NCBI GenBank assembly: GCA_024449915.1
Contig: JAMZAV010000916.1
Span: 62,001 to 126,000, forward strand
DNA length: 64,000 nt
From: Sweltsa coloradensis
Lineage: Eukaryota; Arthropoda; Insecta; Plecoptera; Chloroperlidae
Reading direction: 5' to 3'
Made by a program: the position numbers and the translations under genes. The notes beneath the pieces are model-generated. The model had not been told where the DNA came from. It saw only the letters and a list, made by a program, of their open reading frames with translations, and ran no database searches. Each line of letters begins with the position of its first letter. Within the stretch, counting starts at the first letter, position 1. Below, one piece after another: positions 13,101 through 23,092 of the stretch.

Positions 13101-16100
13101 AAACGTGTACCCTGTTGCTGATCAGGAAAATGCCCACAGGATTAGCATGGCGTTCGTTTCTGTAAAAAAATTCCAACAAAAGAAGACTGCAGTAATTCCT
13201 CACGAATGAGTGGTGTTTGTATTTACACCAATCTTACTGGTATTTCACGGACAATCTATTCTGATACGATCTTACAAAAAGGTGAATACGAATCTCGTTT
13301 TGAAAACCCAATCGTCTTGTGAGGCAGACACAAGAAAATTCTTCCAAGTATCTAAAATGGATGAAGCTTGCAAATGTGTTCTTGATTTCGAAGATACGGA
13401 TGTATGGATTGTTGCCGCATACTTAAGTCATCAAATTTAACAATCTATGTTTATGTTTAAAAAGAAACAGGGAAATAGTCGAGCATTTTTCAAATGTAGT
13501 TCTCTTCTTTGCAAACAACTATGTGGCTTGTTCTGCTCTTGGGGTTGGGGTTTGTATTTACTGGAATAGACAAGTAAAAATGATTTTTGGTTGTGGTAAG
13601 TTTACAGCGATGAAGCGTCTTCTAAAACCAAATGACTTTAAATACATGGAGACAATGCAGCAATTAGGTGAAAGGCTTGAACTTACTGATAAACTGTATG
13701 GTCTGCTTAAATTATTGTTGACTAATTAATTAATTAATATTAATCTATTTAAAGATCCTATCAGTGAATAGTTGTGTGAAGCTCGAGCACGTAGATGGCG
13801 GAAATTGCACCATTATGACTCGGCAAGACTCCCTCCTGACAAAGACTCATTAAAACTTCATTGTCTTCGTGCTCACCTACAGGTTTATGAATATAAGAAT
13901 GCACTATTTGGAAAGACACTTTTTCCAATTAACTTTGGATGGAAATCACAACAAGATGTGCTGCATCCTGTCACTCACACAATAGACGCATTGCCAGAGA
14001 GTATACAGTGGCCTGTAGCAACATCGAATGATTTGCATGATCCGGAATAAGATTATGATGTTGAAAACGATTTGCTTGTAAGTGACTCTGATGATACTGA
14101 CGATTCAGAAGAGTATGCTAGAATGTAATAATGTACAGGTCTGCAAAAGCCTTAAATCTTACTGTTATAATTGTGCCATATCCCGCTTAAAAATTTAAAT
14201 CTAGGGCCATGCCACCTAGTGCTAGAGGTATGAATTTCAACTAGAAGCGACTGGGAAATTACCCACAGTGCATTGCTTAATCTGTCACAAATGTATGTGT
14301 GCTAATAGTGTTTATCTATCTTTTCAAATATCAATTAAATTCATTGTAATCATTGAATGTTCAATGTTATTTCGTAACAGATTATGGCCAAGGTATCGCT
14401 AATTGATATTGCTTAAATCTAAGCGGAAAGATAATAAATAACAAAAAAAAATAACAGAACGATAGTAGAGAAGGTACGTTGCATGCTTGAGGAAGCTAAA
14501 CTACCTAAACGCTTCTGGGCTGAGGCAGTAAACACTGCAACATACCTAAAGAATCAATCACCGACAGTAGCTGTGAACGGCATCACCACAAGAAGCATGG
14601 ACAGGAAAGAAACCTGACCTGGCACATCTGAAAACGTTTGGCTGCAAGGCATGTGTTCATATTCCAAAAGAGAATCGGAGGAAGCTTAACGCCAAGTCTT
14701 CCAAACACATCTTTTTCGGGTACTCTGACACAAGCAAGGGCTACCGATTGATCAACATTGAATCAAAGAAGCTGATCATATCAAGAGACGTGATCTTCAC
14801 TGAAGATGGTGAGAAGAATGACTATGTCATCGCCGGGGTCAAGTGGGAGCACAGCTAGTCCTTCTTATGTCGATGACGAAGACGATTCTAATGTAAACGT
14901 AGAAGATACCGTAATGCAGAAGATGCTGGTAATTCTGACATCGAGAATGAACAAGAAAAAGAGTATGAGCCAAGAAAGTCACAACGGAAAAGACGTCCGA
15001 CAAGAATTCTCGGTGACGAGTACGTACATCTCATCACAGACGAGCCCGAGAACCTGAAAGAAACATTAAGTGGGGGCGAGGCTATACAATGGCAAAAGGA
15101 AGCAGAATTATATACGATTATATAGTTTGAAGAAGTGTACTAAATGCAACTTAAACATACAACAAATGAATTCAATACCTTTCATTTAAACAATTCATTA
15201 TTTACCAAAATGAGCTAGTAAATTTTTCTTTATCAAATTATACATTAAACCAAAATAAACCATACAGATGTATAATATATTTTATTGATGAGTTCGTTAT
15301 GTTGTAAAGCGACATCCTTTTTTCAAGATGGCGGCCAAACAGGTACACTTATAGCTTTAAAGAGATTTTAAACTTAAAGCTTAATTCAATACCAATCAAA
15401 TGGTACCTTGAGCTCCAAAATTCACCACATACTTACATTGATATTGATATTTTTTCCGTTAATTTGTATATTGGCGGCCATTTTCAAGATGGCGGCCAAA
15501 TTGGTACACTTATATTTTTAAAGAGGTTTTAAACATTTAGACAAATTCAATTACAATAAAAAATTCCATTATTCACCTTAAAGTTACAAAGATATTAATA
15601 TGTTTTGGTTATATATAGCGGCAGACATTTTTCTAATTTGGCGGCGCAAACGTCAAAATAGAAAAAAGACTCCCGTGCTAAATTTCATCCTTAACATCCT
15701 GGTAATACATTCAATCATGAAAAAGTCTCTCACCAAAATGCAACGTACTAACTTCTCTTGACCGGACACAGCTGGTTTTTGCTAGTAATTAATATAAAAC
15801 GGTTCTGTGACGTCACCGTTGCCCATACCCAAAATATAATTTGCACTATTTTGTAGGCAATCGTATGATGCAAATTTTCGCCATTTAAACTTTTTGTCTA
15901 TCTTCAGCCATTTTGGATTTTTACTGACATTTGTCACAAACGATTTGGCGGACATTTTCCAAGATGGCGGCCAAACAAAAATTTTAGAAAAAAGACTCCC
16001 AGGCTAAATTTCATCCTAAACATCTAAGTAATATATTTCAATCATAAAAAAGGTCCCCTCACAAAAACACAAGGAATTACTTCTCTCAACCTGACTTTTT

Positions 16101-17660
16101 TGTGGAAAATTCATATCATCATTGGGAAATTCCGAATCCCGAGTAAATGCAATAACCAATTTCGATGCTAATATGATTTTTTATTATGACGGAAGAATTC
16201 TTTATAAAATTGAAAAGGAGTTTCTATAAAAATAAGTGTTTAAAACGCAGTTACCTGCGATTGTTCTGTGCTGTGTATACAAAAAACAGCTACTTTTTGG
16301 TAGTAACTGATATAAAACGTTCCTGTGACGTCACCGTTGCTCCTTCTAAAATATGGTTAGCACTATTTTGTAGGAAATTGTATGGTGAATACTTTTGCTA
16401 TTTAAACTTTTCGTCTATCTCTTACCATTTTCGATTTATTCAAAAAAAGACATCTGACAAACACATTTGGCGGACACTTTCCAAGATGGCGGCCAAACGC
16501 CAGAATTAGAAAAAAGACTCCCCAGCTAAATTTCTCAATAACATCCTGGTAATACATTTCAATTATAAAAAATCGGTTCCCTCTCAAAAACGCACGGACT
16601 TACAGTTTACTTCCCTCGACCGGACTAGTAGGACAAATTCGTACACTGCACACCTCTCCCCTGTACTTAGTACTCAACAAAGCGCGTAGGGGTGCCCCAC
16701 TTGTTCCCGTGAACCCCTACTATTTTCCACGACGGCCCGCACTTCAGATTTATAAAAATGACTACAAACTGTAAAAAGTTGTAGCACCTAAGGCGTTGTG
16801 TTTCTAGGATGTGCTGACAAATGGGTATGTAAGAATGCAGGAGCAAAATAGTTTTTCAGCTTATCATATTCTCATTTCCCCTCCCCCTCCCCATTCGAAA
16901 AAGAGTTGCAATATTCCTGTGCTCAACTTAATAAAAGGGAGGCCTTATGATGTATGAAAAAATGTATTTACTGTTTGTGCTTGGAATATTCATGAATACA
17001 TTTGCATAGTATTGATGAGAAGTCAACGGGTGGGAGTGGGGAGACATTTTTGCAGACAGAGACAATAATTCTATTGAGAAGGTGTTGTTTAATTGTCGCG
17101 GAGCGCAGCAGTGGCGTGCTTTGTACGCATCTGATTGGCTCAGCAGTAGACAGTGCTGCTATCTATTAACAAGATGTCGTATTTTTGTCTCAGAGTGCAG
17201 CAGTGGGTGAGGCTGTCTACGCATCTGATTGGTTTGAGACCTCAACGAGCTTCAAGCGCTCAATGTTGATTGTGATGACCCGGGCTAACAGACCATGCGA
17301 GTTCAAGGGGCCAGGTTTTGATCCTTATTCACTCAAATACTTTAGTGAGGTAAGACCCCAGGCAGACTTGAAAAGCTACATAGTAACACCCACATTCTTT
17401 GTAACTGATTTTTAGACAAGTATGTTTTGTACCTTTATGTTACAAAATATGAATCACTATAATACATTATTTATTAAACGTATAAAATGCTATCAGCCAG
17501 CGCAGTATGGCTGACCGCACCTTTTGGGTTTATAATAGTTGTAGTTGTCTTCTGATTTATTAGGAATAATGGGAATGACTCTTTACTTTATCTGTTTTAG
17601 GTTGCAAACATCGCCTACAAAACGTCGACCAAATTAAGGGAGTTTGACAAGAGTGGATAA
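7196..17660 (+). CDS. odorant receptor, 7tm_6 family (OR-A), seven exons
   Basis: Seven-transmembrane odorant-gated channel subunit of olfactory neurons, which pairs with the co-receptor Orco. Exons: 7196-7308 (uncertain), 7411-7915, 8992-9498, 9824-9923, 10382-10486, 17194-17349 and 17601-17660 (stop TAA). From exon 2 onward every junction has GT..AG borders and matching phase (2, 2, 0, 0, 0). Exon 2 carries TM1-TM3 and ends CLPLRKQLSP. Exon 3 begins GWYPYDVFSSPAYEI, the typical second extracellular loop, then TM4. Exons 4 and 5 hold TM5 and TM6. Exon 6 starts SAAVGEAVYASDWF and contains KRSMLIVMTRANRP, the family's conserved C-terminal signature. Exon 7 gives VANIAYKTSTK then stop. The second intracellular loop is about 90 residues longer than usual. 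The proposed ATG exon 1 ends in phase 2 but exon 2 needs phase 1, so the 5' end is unresolved. Intron 5 holds a 6.1-kb transposon. The sequence does not match Orco. Confidence 0.88.
7933..8437. mobile_element. MITE with 3-bp TTA duplication (Harbinger-like)
   Basis: The ends are GGGTGTGTCTGAA...TTCAGACACACCC, flanked on both sides by TTA. About 505 bp, no ORF, with many copies of the hexamer-like AGGTCC/GGACCT inside. A TTA 3-bp duplication suggests PIF/Harbinger, but this is inference from the ends only. It sits in intron 2 of OR-A. Confidence 0.7.
12402..14050 (+). pseudogene. decayed transposon protein with DTDV/EADTR motifs
   Basis: Successive open segments on the plus strand keep the motif order of an uncharacterised protein family common in animal genomes. 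The order is FVDLGMAWNKVPASKTWSDY and HIINDIYDG (about 12896-13030), EADTRKFF then DTDVWIVAAYL (about 13322-13430), and finally LPPDKDSLKLHCLRAHLQVY (about 13818-13880). Frame changes and stops between segments show that it is broken. The family assignment is from memory of motif layout, not from a search. The DTDV motif recalls PIN/FEN-like nucleases, but no activity can be claimed. Placement between the long TIRs suggests it was the element's own protein. Confidence 0.6.
14457..15060 (+). pseudogene. Ty1/copia pol fragment
   Basis: The translation includes RCMLEEAKLPKRFWAEAVNT, then HLKTFGCKACVHIPKENR and FGYSDTSKGYRLIN...KKLIISRDVIFTED. This is the end of the Copia integrase and the linker toward reverse transcriptase. 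One frameshift lies near 14590, and no flanking LTR or RT is present. It is a captured fragment inside the TIR transposon. Confidence 0.85.
17096..17193 (+). repeat. duplicated splice-acceptor/exon unit upstream of OR-A exon 6
   Basis: The segment from tttaattgtcgcggagcgcagcag to the real acceptor repeats the exon-6 acceptor and its first codons (tacgcatctgattgg occurs at 17127 and again at 17218). It then has agtagacagtgctgctatctatt before the true tttttgtctcag acceptor. This is the same unit that is tandemly amplified at 59980-64000 on the other strand. Confidence 0.85.
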
Positions 17661-17906
17661 GATGAAATGAATTTCTTGTCACCTGTGGTAAATCGATCGC
17701 GGTTTCACTCTTTGCCATGTGAAGGGTGAACTTCTGAGGCAATGTTGGATGACCTCTGTTGCCGCAGTGTTCAGATAACTTCCCCTCAAGATTGATTGGA
17801 TCCCATTCGGCTTCACAAACTGACGAGCTCCTGGTATCGGTATGCGGCCGCCGTTTGGCTGCTGTGTAGATCACTCCCAATTTAGGTGGAGGTTAGAGGG
17901 GACAGA
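17661..17906 (+). other. presumed OR-A 3' UTR and flank
   Basis: Non-coding sequence after the OR-A stop. No clear AATAAA signal is seen before the minisatellite. Confidence 0.4.
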
Positions 17907-18392
17907 CCCGTGCTGGAACATCAGTGCTGGACAGATCCATGGTGGACAGATCCGTGGTGGACAGATCAGTGCTGGACAGAGCCGTGCTGGACAGATCAGT
18001 GCTGGACAGATCAGTGCTGGACAGATACGTACTGGACACATCAGTGCTGGACAGATCCGTGCTGGACAGATACGTACTGGACACATCAGTGCTGGACAGA
18101 TCCGTGCTGGACAGATACGTACTGGACACATCAGTGCTGGACAGATCCGGGGTGGACAGGCTCGTGCTGGACAGGCTTGTGCTGGACAGAATCGTGCTGG
18201 ACAGAATCGTGCTGGACAGAATCGTGCTGGACAGAATCGTGCTGGACAGAACCGTGCTGGACACATCAGTGCTGGACAGATCAGTGCTGTACAGATCCGT
18301 GCTGGACAGATCAGTGCTGGACAGATCCGTGCTGGACAGATCCGTGCTGGACATATCCGTGCTGGACATATCCGTGCTGGACATATCAGTGC
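17907..18392. repeat. 15-bp minisatellite (GTGCTGGACAGATCC)n
   Basis: About 32 copies of a 15-bp unit, GTGCTGGACAGATCC, with variants (gacacatca, gacatatcc, gacagaatc). The period is a multiple of three and the unit lacks stops in most frames, so long ORFs appear on both strands. These are artefacts of periodicity. A second array of the same family lies at 53655-54010. Both adjoin BEL LTR sequence. Confidence 0.93.
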
Positions 18393-18986
18393 TGGTGTTT
18401 ATTCTTGCTTTCTATTTATTTGTTCGTTATTGCTTCCAACTGGCAGTGTACTTTATTGATAAATCATTTTTGTTCTTATTTACATTGTTGACTTTGTTTC
18501 CAATTTTTGCAGGCCTTTCCCTATGAACCACACATACGTTATTATAACGTTATTATAACGTATGCGTCTTGGTTGTAAACACGTATTATACTTACGTTGT
18601 AATAACGTCTCTATGTCAATAGCTTTAACGTTTAAATTACGGTTTGTAGAAAACGTAATAAATACGTATGATAATACGTTATTATAACGTATTACATACG
18701 TATTAATACGTAATAAAATAAATTTTAAAAAATAAAGTAAAAATAAAGACGGAAGATAATACGTTATTATAACGTTTTTACATACGTATTAAATACGTAA
18801 TAAATACGTATTTATCATACGTAATAAATACGTATTTATCATACGTAATAATAACATTAAACCATACTTTTTCATAACGGTAGTCGGATAGGGCCTAGAT
18901 GGATGACAGTGGACGGTGTACTTCCTTACCGACTGCTGCAGCGGCCACCGTCGCTACCACCCAAGGCGGACCGGAATGGTAGTGCC

Positions 18987-19056
18987 TTGTTGGCAGGATG
19001 GTAGCGGGCTAACCTTTTATTCGAAGGTTCGATGGTTCAAATCTCCGTCAAAGCGA
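18987..19056 (+). repeat. tRNA-like segment inside the DNA element
   Basis: Contains the A-box-like GGATGGTAGCGGGC, a 6-bp hairpin AACCTT/AAGGTT with a 7-nt loop in the anticodon-arm position, and the B-box-like GGTTCAAATCTCC, followed by a T run. The acceptor stem does not pair, so it is a pseudo-tRNA or SINE head rather than a tRNA gene. Confidence 0.5.
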
Positions 19057-19824
19057 TTTTTTTTTATATTCTATTCTTATGTTTTTCTATTAAAACAACA
19101 GAATAGTAACAATAACAATAATGAAACTCCTTTTCGGGGGAAAAATCCTTCATATTTTAAATAGAAATAGGTTTTTTGGGTAATGAATGGCAAATGTTGT
19201 ACAAATAAATGCAAATAATAATAATAAATAATAAAAATTAAAAAAATAATAAATCTCCTTGCGGATGAAAGTCCTTTATAATTTAAATAGAAACGTCAAA
19301 GGTTTTGTTGGTTTTTGGTTTATGAATGGCAAAATAATATTTAATATTTCGGGTGAAAGTCCTTTATATTTTAAATAGAAACGTTATAGGATTTCTAGGT
19401 TACATTTGTTTATGGATGATGACAATTAAATATAAAAACTCCGTATAAAGCCCTTTTATATTAATTGATAGAAACGTTAAAGGTTTTGTAGTTTTTTTTT
19501 TAACGTCCGCTTTAATGTATATTTACCTAATATAATTAATGAAATCATAATAAAACACAGCAAACAAGTTACCTTGTTAAACCACGCGCCTAACCGCGTG
19601 ACGCGCCAACTACCTTTATCGACTCCAAGTGTAATCCATCTAGGCCTAAGTCGACACTATTAACCATATTCCACTAGCGCTATCTAGTAGACATGCAAAA
19701 AAGCTACCATCAAAAATTTAATTAAAACAAAAATTCTTTCAAGCCTACGAGTTTTGTGTCACCAGTCCGAGATAAGGGGTACATTTAATGTTAGAAGAGA
19801 TCGAATACACATGGTTAAATTTTA

Positions 19825-19898
19825 TCGCCAACACCCGGACTCGAACCCGGGATACCTTCCTCCAGATCGGGACGCGCTATCCACTCGGCCACTGCAGC
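19825..19898 (-). repeat. tRNA-like segment inside the DNA element
   Basis: On the minus strand it reads GTGGCCGAGTGGATAGCGCG (D-arm/A box) and has a perfect T-arm hairpin CCCGGGTTCGAGTCCGGG. The 5' side does not pair with the 3' GTTGGCG, so no full cloverleaf forms. It is a tRNA-derived sequence and possibly a degenerate gene. Confidence 0.55.
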
Positions 19899-21596
19899 TG
19901 TGCAGTACGTCGCGCGTCAGCTAGCTTAAGAAGCTGGAGCCCGCGCGCGAGTAGTCTTTGTGTGAGATGTCCCATTGCGGAACAAAAATGCGCTTGCGTC
20001 TCTTGCAACAAAATAAGAATCTATTTTAGTTTGAAACATAAGATAAAACTGATGTCGTTGAAGATATTTTTACTTAGTTATGTAAACAAACTTACCGTCT
20101 TACATTATTAATTCATAAATTAATTTCGTCAAAACTTCAGCGGGATGAAGTATATTTTCAATATAATCTTGAATGACAACAGTGCAGCAGAGGATTATCT
20201 AGATTGGTTGATTGGGTTTATTGGTTTTTAGTTGGGAAATCCAAGACAAATTAATACTACGGCAGAGCTTTCGTGAAACAGTAAGCAATTTATTGCTGGA
20301 GATTCACATTACACTTCCCTGTTTGCTTTATCTCAAATTGTATGACACTAATTGGTAATCTCATTACGCCGCAAAAAAATCAATTTGTTTTTAGAGTATC
20401 AGGGAAATACCGAGAAAACGCGCATTCTAATTGTCGTTTTGATGCATTGTAAAAAAAAACGATTGTTCCGAGATAGAACAACTAATCATTGAAATTAACC
20501 ACACTTAGATCAAGTCGAAAGTTTTAATTAATTATTAATAAATTCATTTTATTATTTAGTTAAAACATTCACTCATAAAAAAGTCAACGAAGGAGGAAAA
20601 AGAAATAAGAAAATAAATATGTAATAATTGGATTAATGAATATCGGCACAGCTTTTTTAGTTATCTCAGAACTAACTTAGACTGACTTATAACATTAAAA
20701 CAATTCATTATTCAATTAGTATTTTAATAACTATGAATTAATTGTAATATTTATGGCGGTATAAAAACGTTTTTGAAACGTTATTGAAATAACGTTAAAT
20801 AACGTTACGGTAATACCATAGTTTATACGTTTGTAGTTGGTATTTCAATAACCACGAAATAAACGTAATCTTTATTACTGTATTAAAACGTTTTTAAAAC
20901 GTTACTGAAATACCGTTATTTTAACGTTACGATGTTACCAAATTATAACCGTATGTAATTGGTATTTTAATAACCATAAAAAAACGTTATATTAATAACC
21001 ATTAAAAACGTTATTAAAACGTTATATTGAAATACCGTTATTTTAACGTTGTGGTGTTTACCAATTTGTATGTGTTTTGAATTTGAAATTTTAAAATGTA
21101 ATAATTTCAAATACCATTTGTAACCGTATAATAACGTTTTAAAAACGTAATCGAGATACGGTATTTTAAATGTTTTTTGCATACGGTTTTTCATACGTAA
21201 TATTTTGGTAATTCCATAACCATAACGTTAAAATACCATTCCATACCGTAATAAAACGTTTTTATAACGTATGTGTGTTTTATAGGGTTGGCCTCTAGTA
21301 ATTTCTCTCTTAATAAATATTTCTATTTATATTCTTTAAAGTGTTTAGAAGTTTATTTATGTATAACTAGCAACAGCAACATCTACGGTGCCTATGATTT
21401 ATACAGTCTTACCAGAGACACGTTATGGCCATTCGTGCACATAATTTTGGTCCTCCGGGCCGCATCAGACTGTGCTTTGCTAGTTCGTTCTAGAAGTCTA
21501 GGATTCGACGTCAGGCATTACCTGAGTCAAATAGACATTCTTCACTTCAATTTGGTAAGCATTCCTTCCAAATATAACTAGAACTTATTACTCATT

Positions 21597-23092
21597 ATGG
21601 AGGCAGATAAAAAGAAATTACTCTTTAAAAAAAGAACATCTTGCAAAGCAGCCCTTACAAGATTACAAACTTTTATTGATTCTTTCGATGTCTCAATACA
21701 TGACATATTAGAATTGAAGGTGAGAAATGCTTAATTAGAAGATATTTGGAAAAGTTATCTTTCTTATCAAGAAGAACTAGAATTTTGAGGACGACGAACA
21801 CGACCATGCAATTGATAGAGAAGTTTTTGAAAGGCAGTATTAAAGAGTTCAAGCAAAATACTTAAGGTTTTTGGAACTACCCGTTGATTTAAATCAACAT
21901 GGATTAGAACCAGCTGTTGGGTCTAGGCCTACCTCTGAGCGTCTCACACAATGGGCATAGCTTACAAATAAAGTTACCCACAATAAATCTACCTAAATTC
22001 TTAGGAAATGTAGAACTATGGCTACATTTCAAGGACACATTTAAAGCCTTGATAGTAAACAATCCTCAATTGTCAAGTATTCAAAAATTCCACTATTTAC
22101 TGTCGTCTCTCCAAGGAGAACCACATCAACTGGTGCAAAATCTGCCGATTACTAATGACAACTTTCAAATAGCGTGGCAACTGGTCACACGCAGGTATCA
22201 TAACACCAAGTTAATAGCACAAACACATGTCAGACAATTACTTCATGTGCCCTCAATAACTAAGGGTACTGGAGCAAATCTTCGAAGCCTTATAAATCAT
22301 GTTCAAACAAATGTGCATGCTTTAAATGCTTTAGAATTCAATATTCCATTGCATGAAGTATTGATAAATCAGATTATCTATGAAAGCATTGACACTGAGA
22401 CCCGTAAGGAGTGGGAAATGCATTCAGAATTAGACGAGATGCCATCGTTGGAGTCTTTGATTTACTTCTTGGAAAGGAAATGCAAGGCACTTGAAAGCAT
22501 AGGCATATCTACATCCACTGAAGCCAAATCTCAGAACAAATCAAACTTGAATATTAAACCCACAAGCAAGTCACAACATTCTTACATAGCTGTCAACAGC
22601 CAATGTATTCTCTGTTCAGAAACTCATGCATTGTATAGATGTGCAAAGTTTGCGAACATGAGTCCTCAGCAGCGCTTCACGCTTGTGAAACAACACAAGT
22701 TATGTTATAATTGCCTCATGCCATTTTCTATTAATCATGAGTGTTCTACACATCGCTGCCACACGTGTAATAAAAGGCATCACACCATGTTACACTTAGA
22801 CACTCAAACATCGCAATCCACCTCTGATAACAGTGTGCACTCCACACAAGCTTCAACTCAAGAAGTTCAATCTGCCGCTAACAAGACTTACTGTACCTTC
22901 AACGATAAGGTTCAATCTCAGGTTTTATTAGGAACAGCGGTGGTAACCGTGAAAAACAAGTATGGACAATACGTTCATTGCAGAGCACTGCTTGATTCTG
23001 CAGGTAAACTTTGTCACGGAATCATTAGTGCAGAAGCTACAACTGAAGAAATCAAAACAGCACATTCCAATCCAAGGCATAAACGAGGTTAA
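21597..23092 (+). pseudogene. BEL/Pao gag and protease region, broken
   Basis: It starts at ATG 21597 (MEADKKKLLFKKRTS...) but has several stops and frameshifts before 21920. It then reads the BEL signature LQIKLPTINLPKFLGN and WLHFKDTFKALI, followed by a cysteine/histidine zinc-knuckle cluster (CILCSETHALYRC ... CYNCLMPF ... HRCHTCNKRHH) at about 22610-22790. The aspartic protease site appears as ALLDSA and is interrupted by a frameshift near 23003. Non-functional as read. Confidence 0.92.

Larger units (their letters stand above)
10525..16627. mobile_element. 6.1-kb DNA transposon with ~1.3-kb terminal inverted repeats
   Basis: The ends are TAGTCCGGTCGAGGGAAGT and its inverse, flanked by the 3-bp duplication GTA (10522-10524 and 16628-16630). 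The arms run about 10525-11850 and 15290-16627 and align along their length in inverted order. Each arm contains about three internal copies of a block with the motif GGCCGCCATCTTGGAAAATG. The core holds a broken ORF (12.4-14.05 kb) and a Copia fragment (14.46-15.06 kb). It lies in intron 5 of OR-A in a gene that otherwise splices well. Confidence 0.85.
18519..21287. mobile_element. non-autonomous DNA element with palindromic ACGT arrays (CCC..GGG ends)
   Basis: The ends read CCCTATGAACCACACATACG and, inverted, CCCTATAAAACACACATACG, with TT on both sides. The other LTR copy (50222-50245) is an empty site, aggcctatggcc. Both subterminal regions (18541-18860 and 20755-21265) are packed with palindromes of the type TACGTTATTATAACGTA. 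The middle has ~95-bp imperfect repeats (gaaagtcctttatattttaaa) at 19130-19490 and two tRNA-like segments. No transposase ORF. The superfamily is not assigned. Confidence 0.75.
18393..21447 (+). repeat. BEL/Pao 5' LTR, split by a DNA element
   Basis: Two LTR pieces (18393-18518 and 21288-21447) match the copy at 50107-50280 plus 53540-53655. Shared text includes ttcgttattgcttccaac, ttggcctctagtaattt and ccagagacacgttatggcc. The LTR is directly followed by tggtcctccgggcc, which could serve as a primer-binding site (low confidence), and by the gag start. The 2.77-kb segment between the pieces is a separate insertion. Confidence 0.75.

Noticed and set aside
7196..17660. Orco (the OR co-receptor), because of the long second intracellular loop
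   Set aside because: The C-terminal exons match ordinary ORs (YASDWF...KRSMLIVMTRANRP) and the loop sequence is not Orco-like.
17842..18526. Long ORFs of about 130-205 codons on both strands with AGQIS, WTDQC or SVLDR repeats
   Set aside because: They come from a 15-bp minisatellite whose period is a multiple of three and whose unit lacks stops in several frames. No protein signal is present.
19788..20111. ORF of 107 codons at 19.8-20.1 kb
   Set aside because: It overlaps a tRNA-like segment read on the other strand and shows no protein features.
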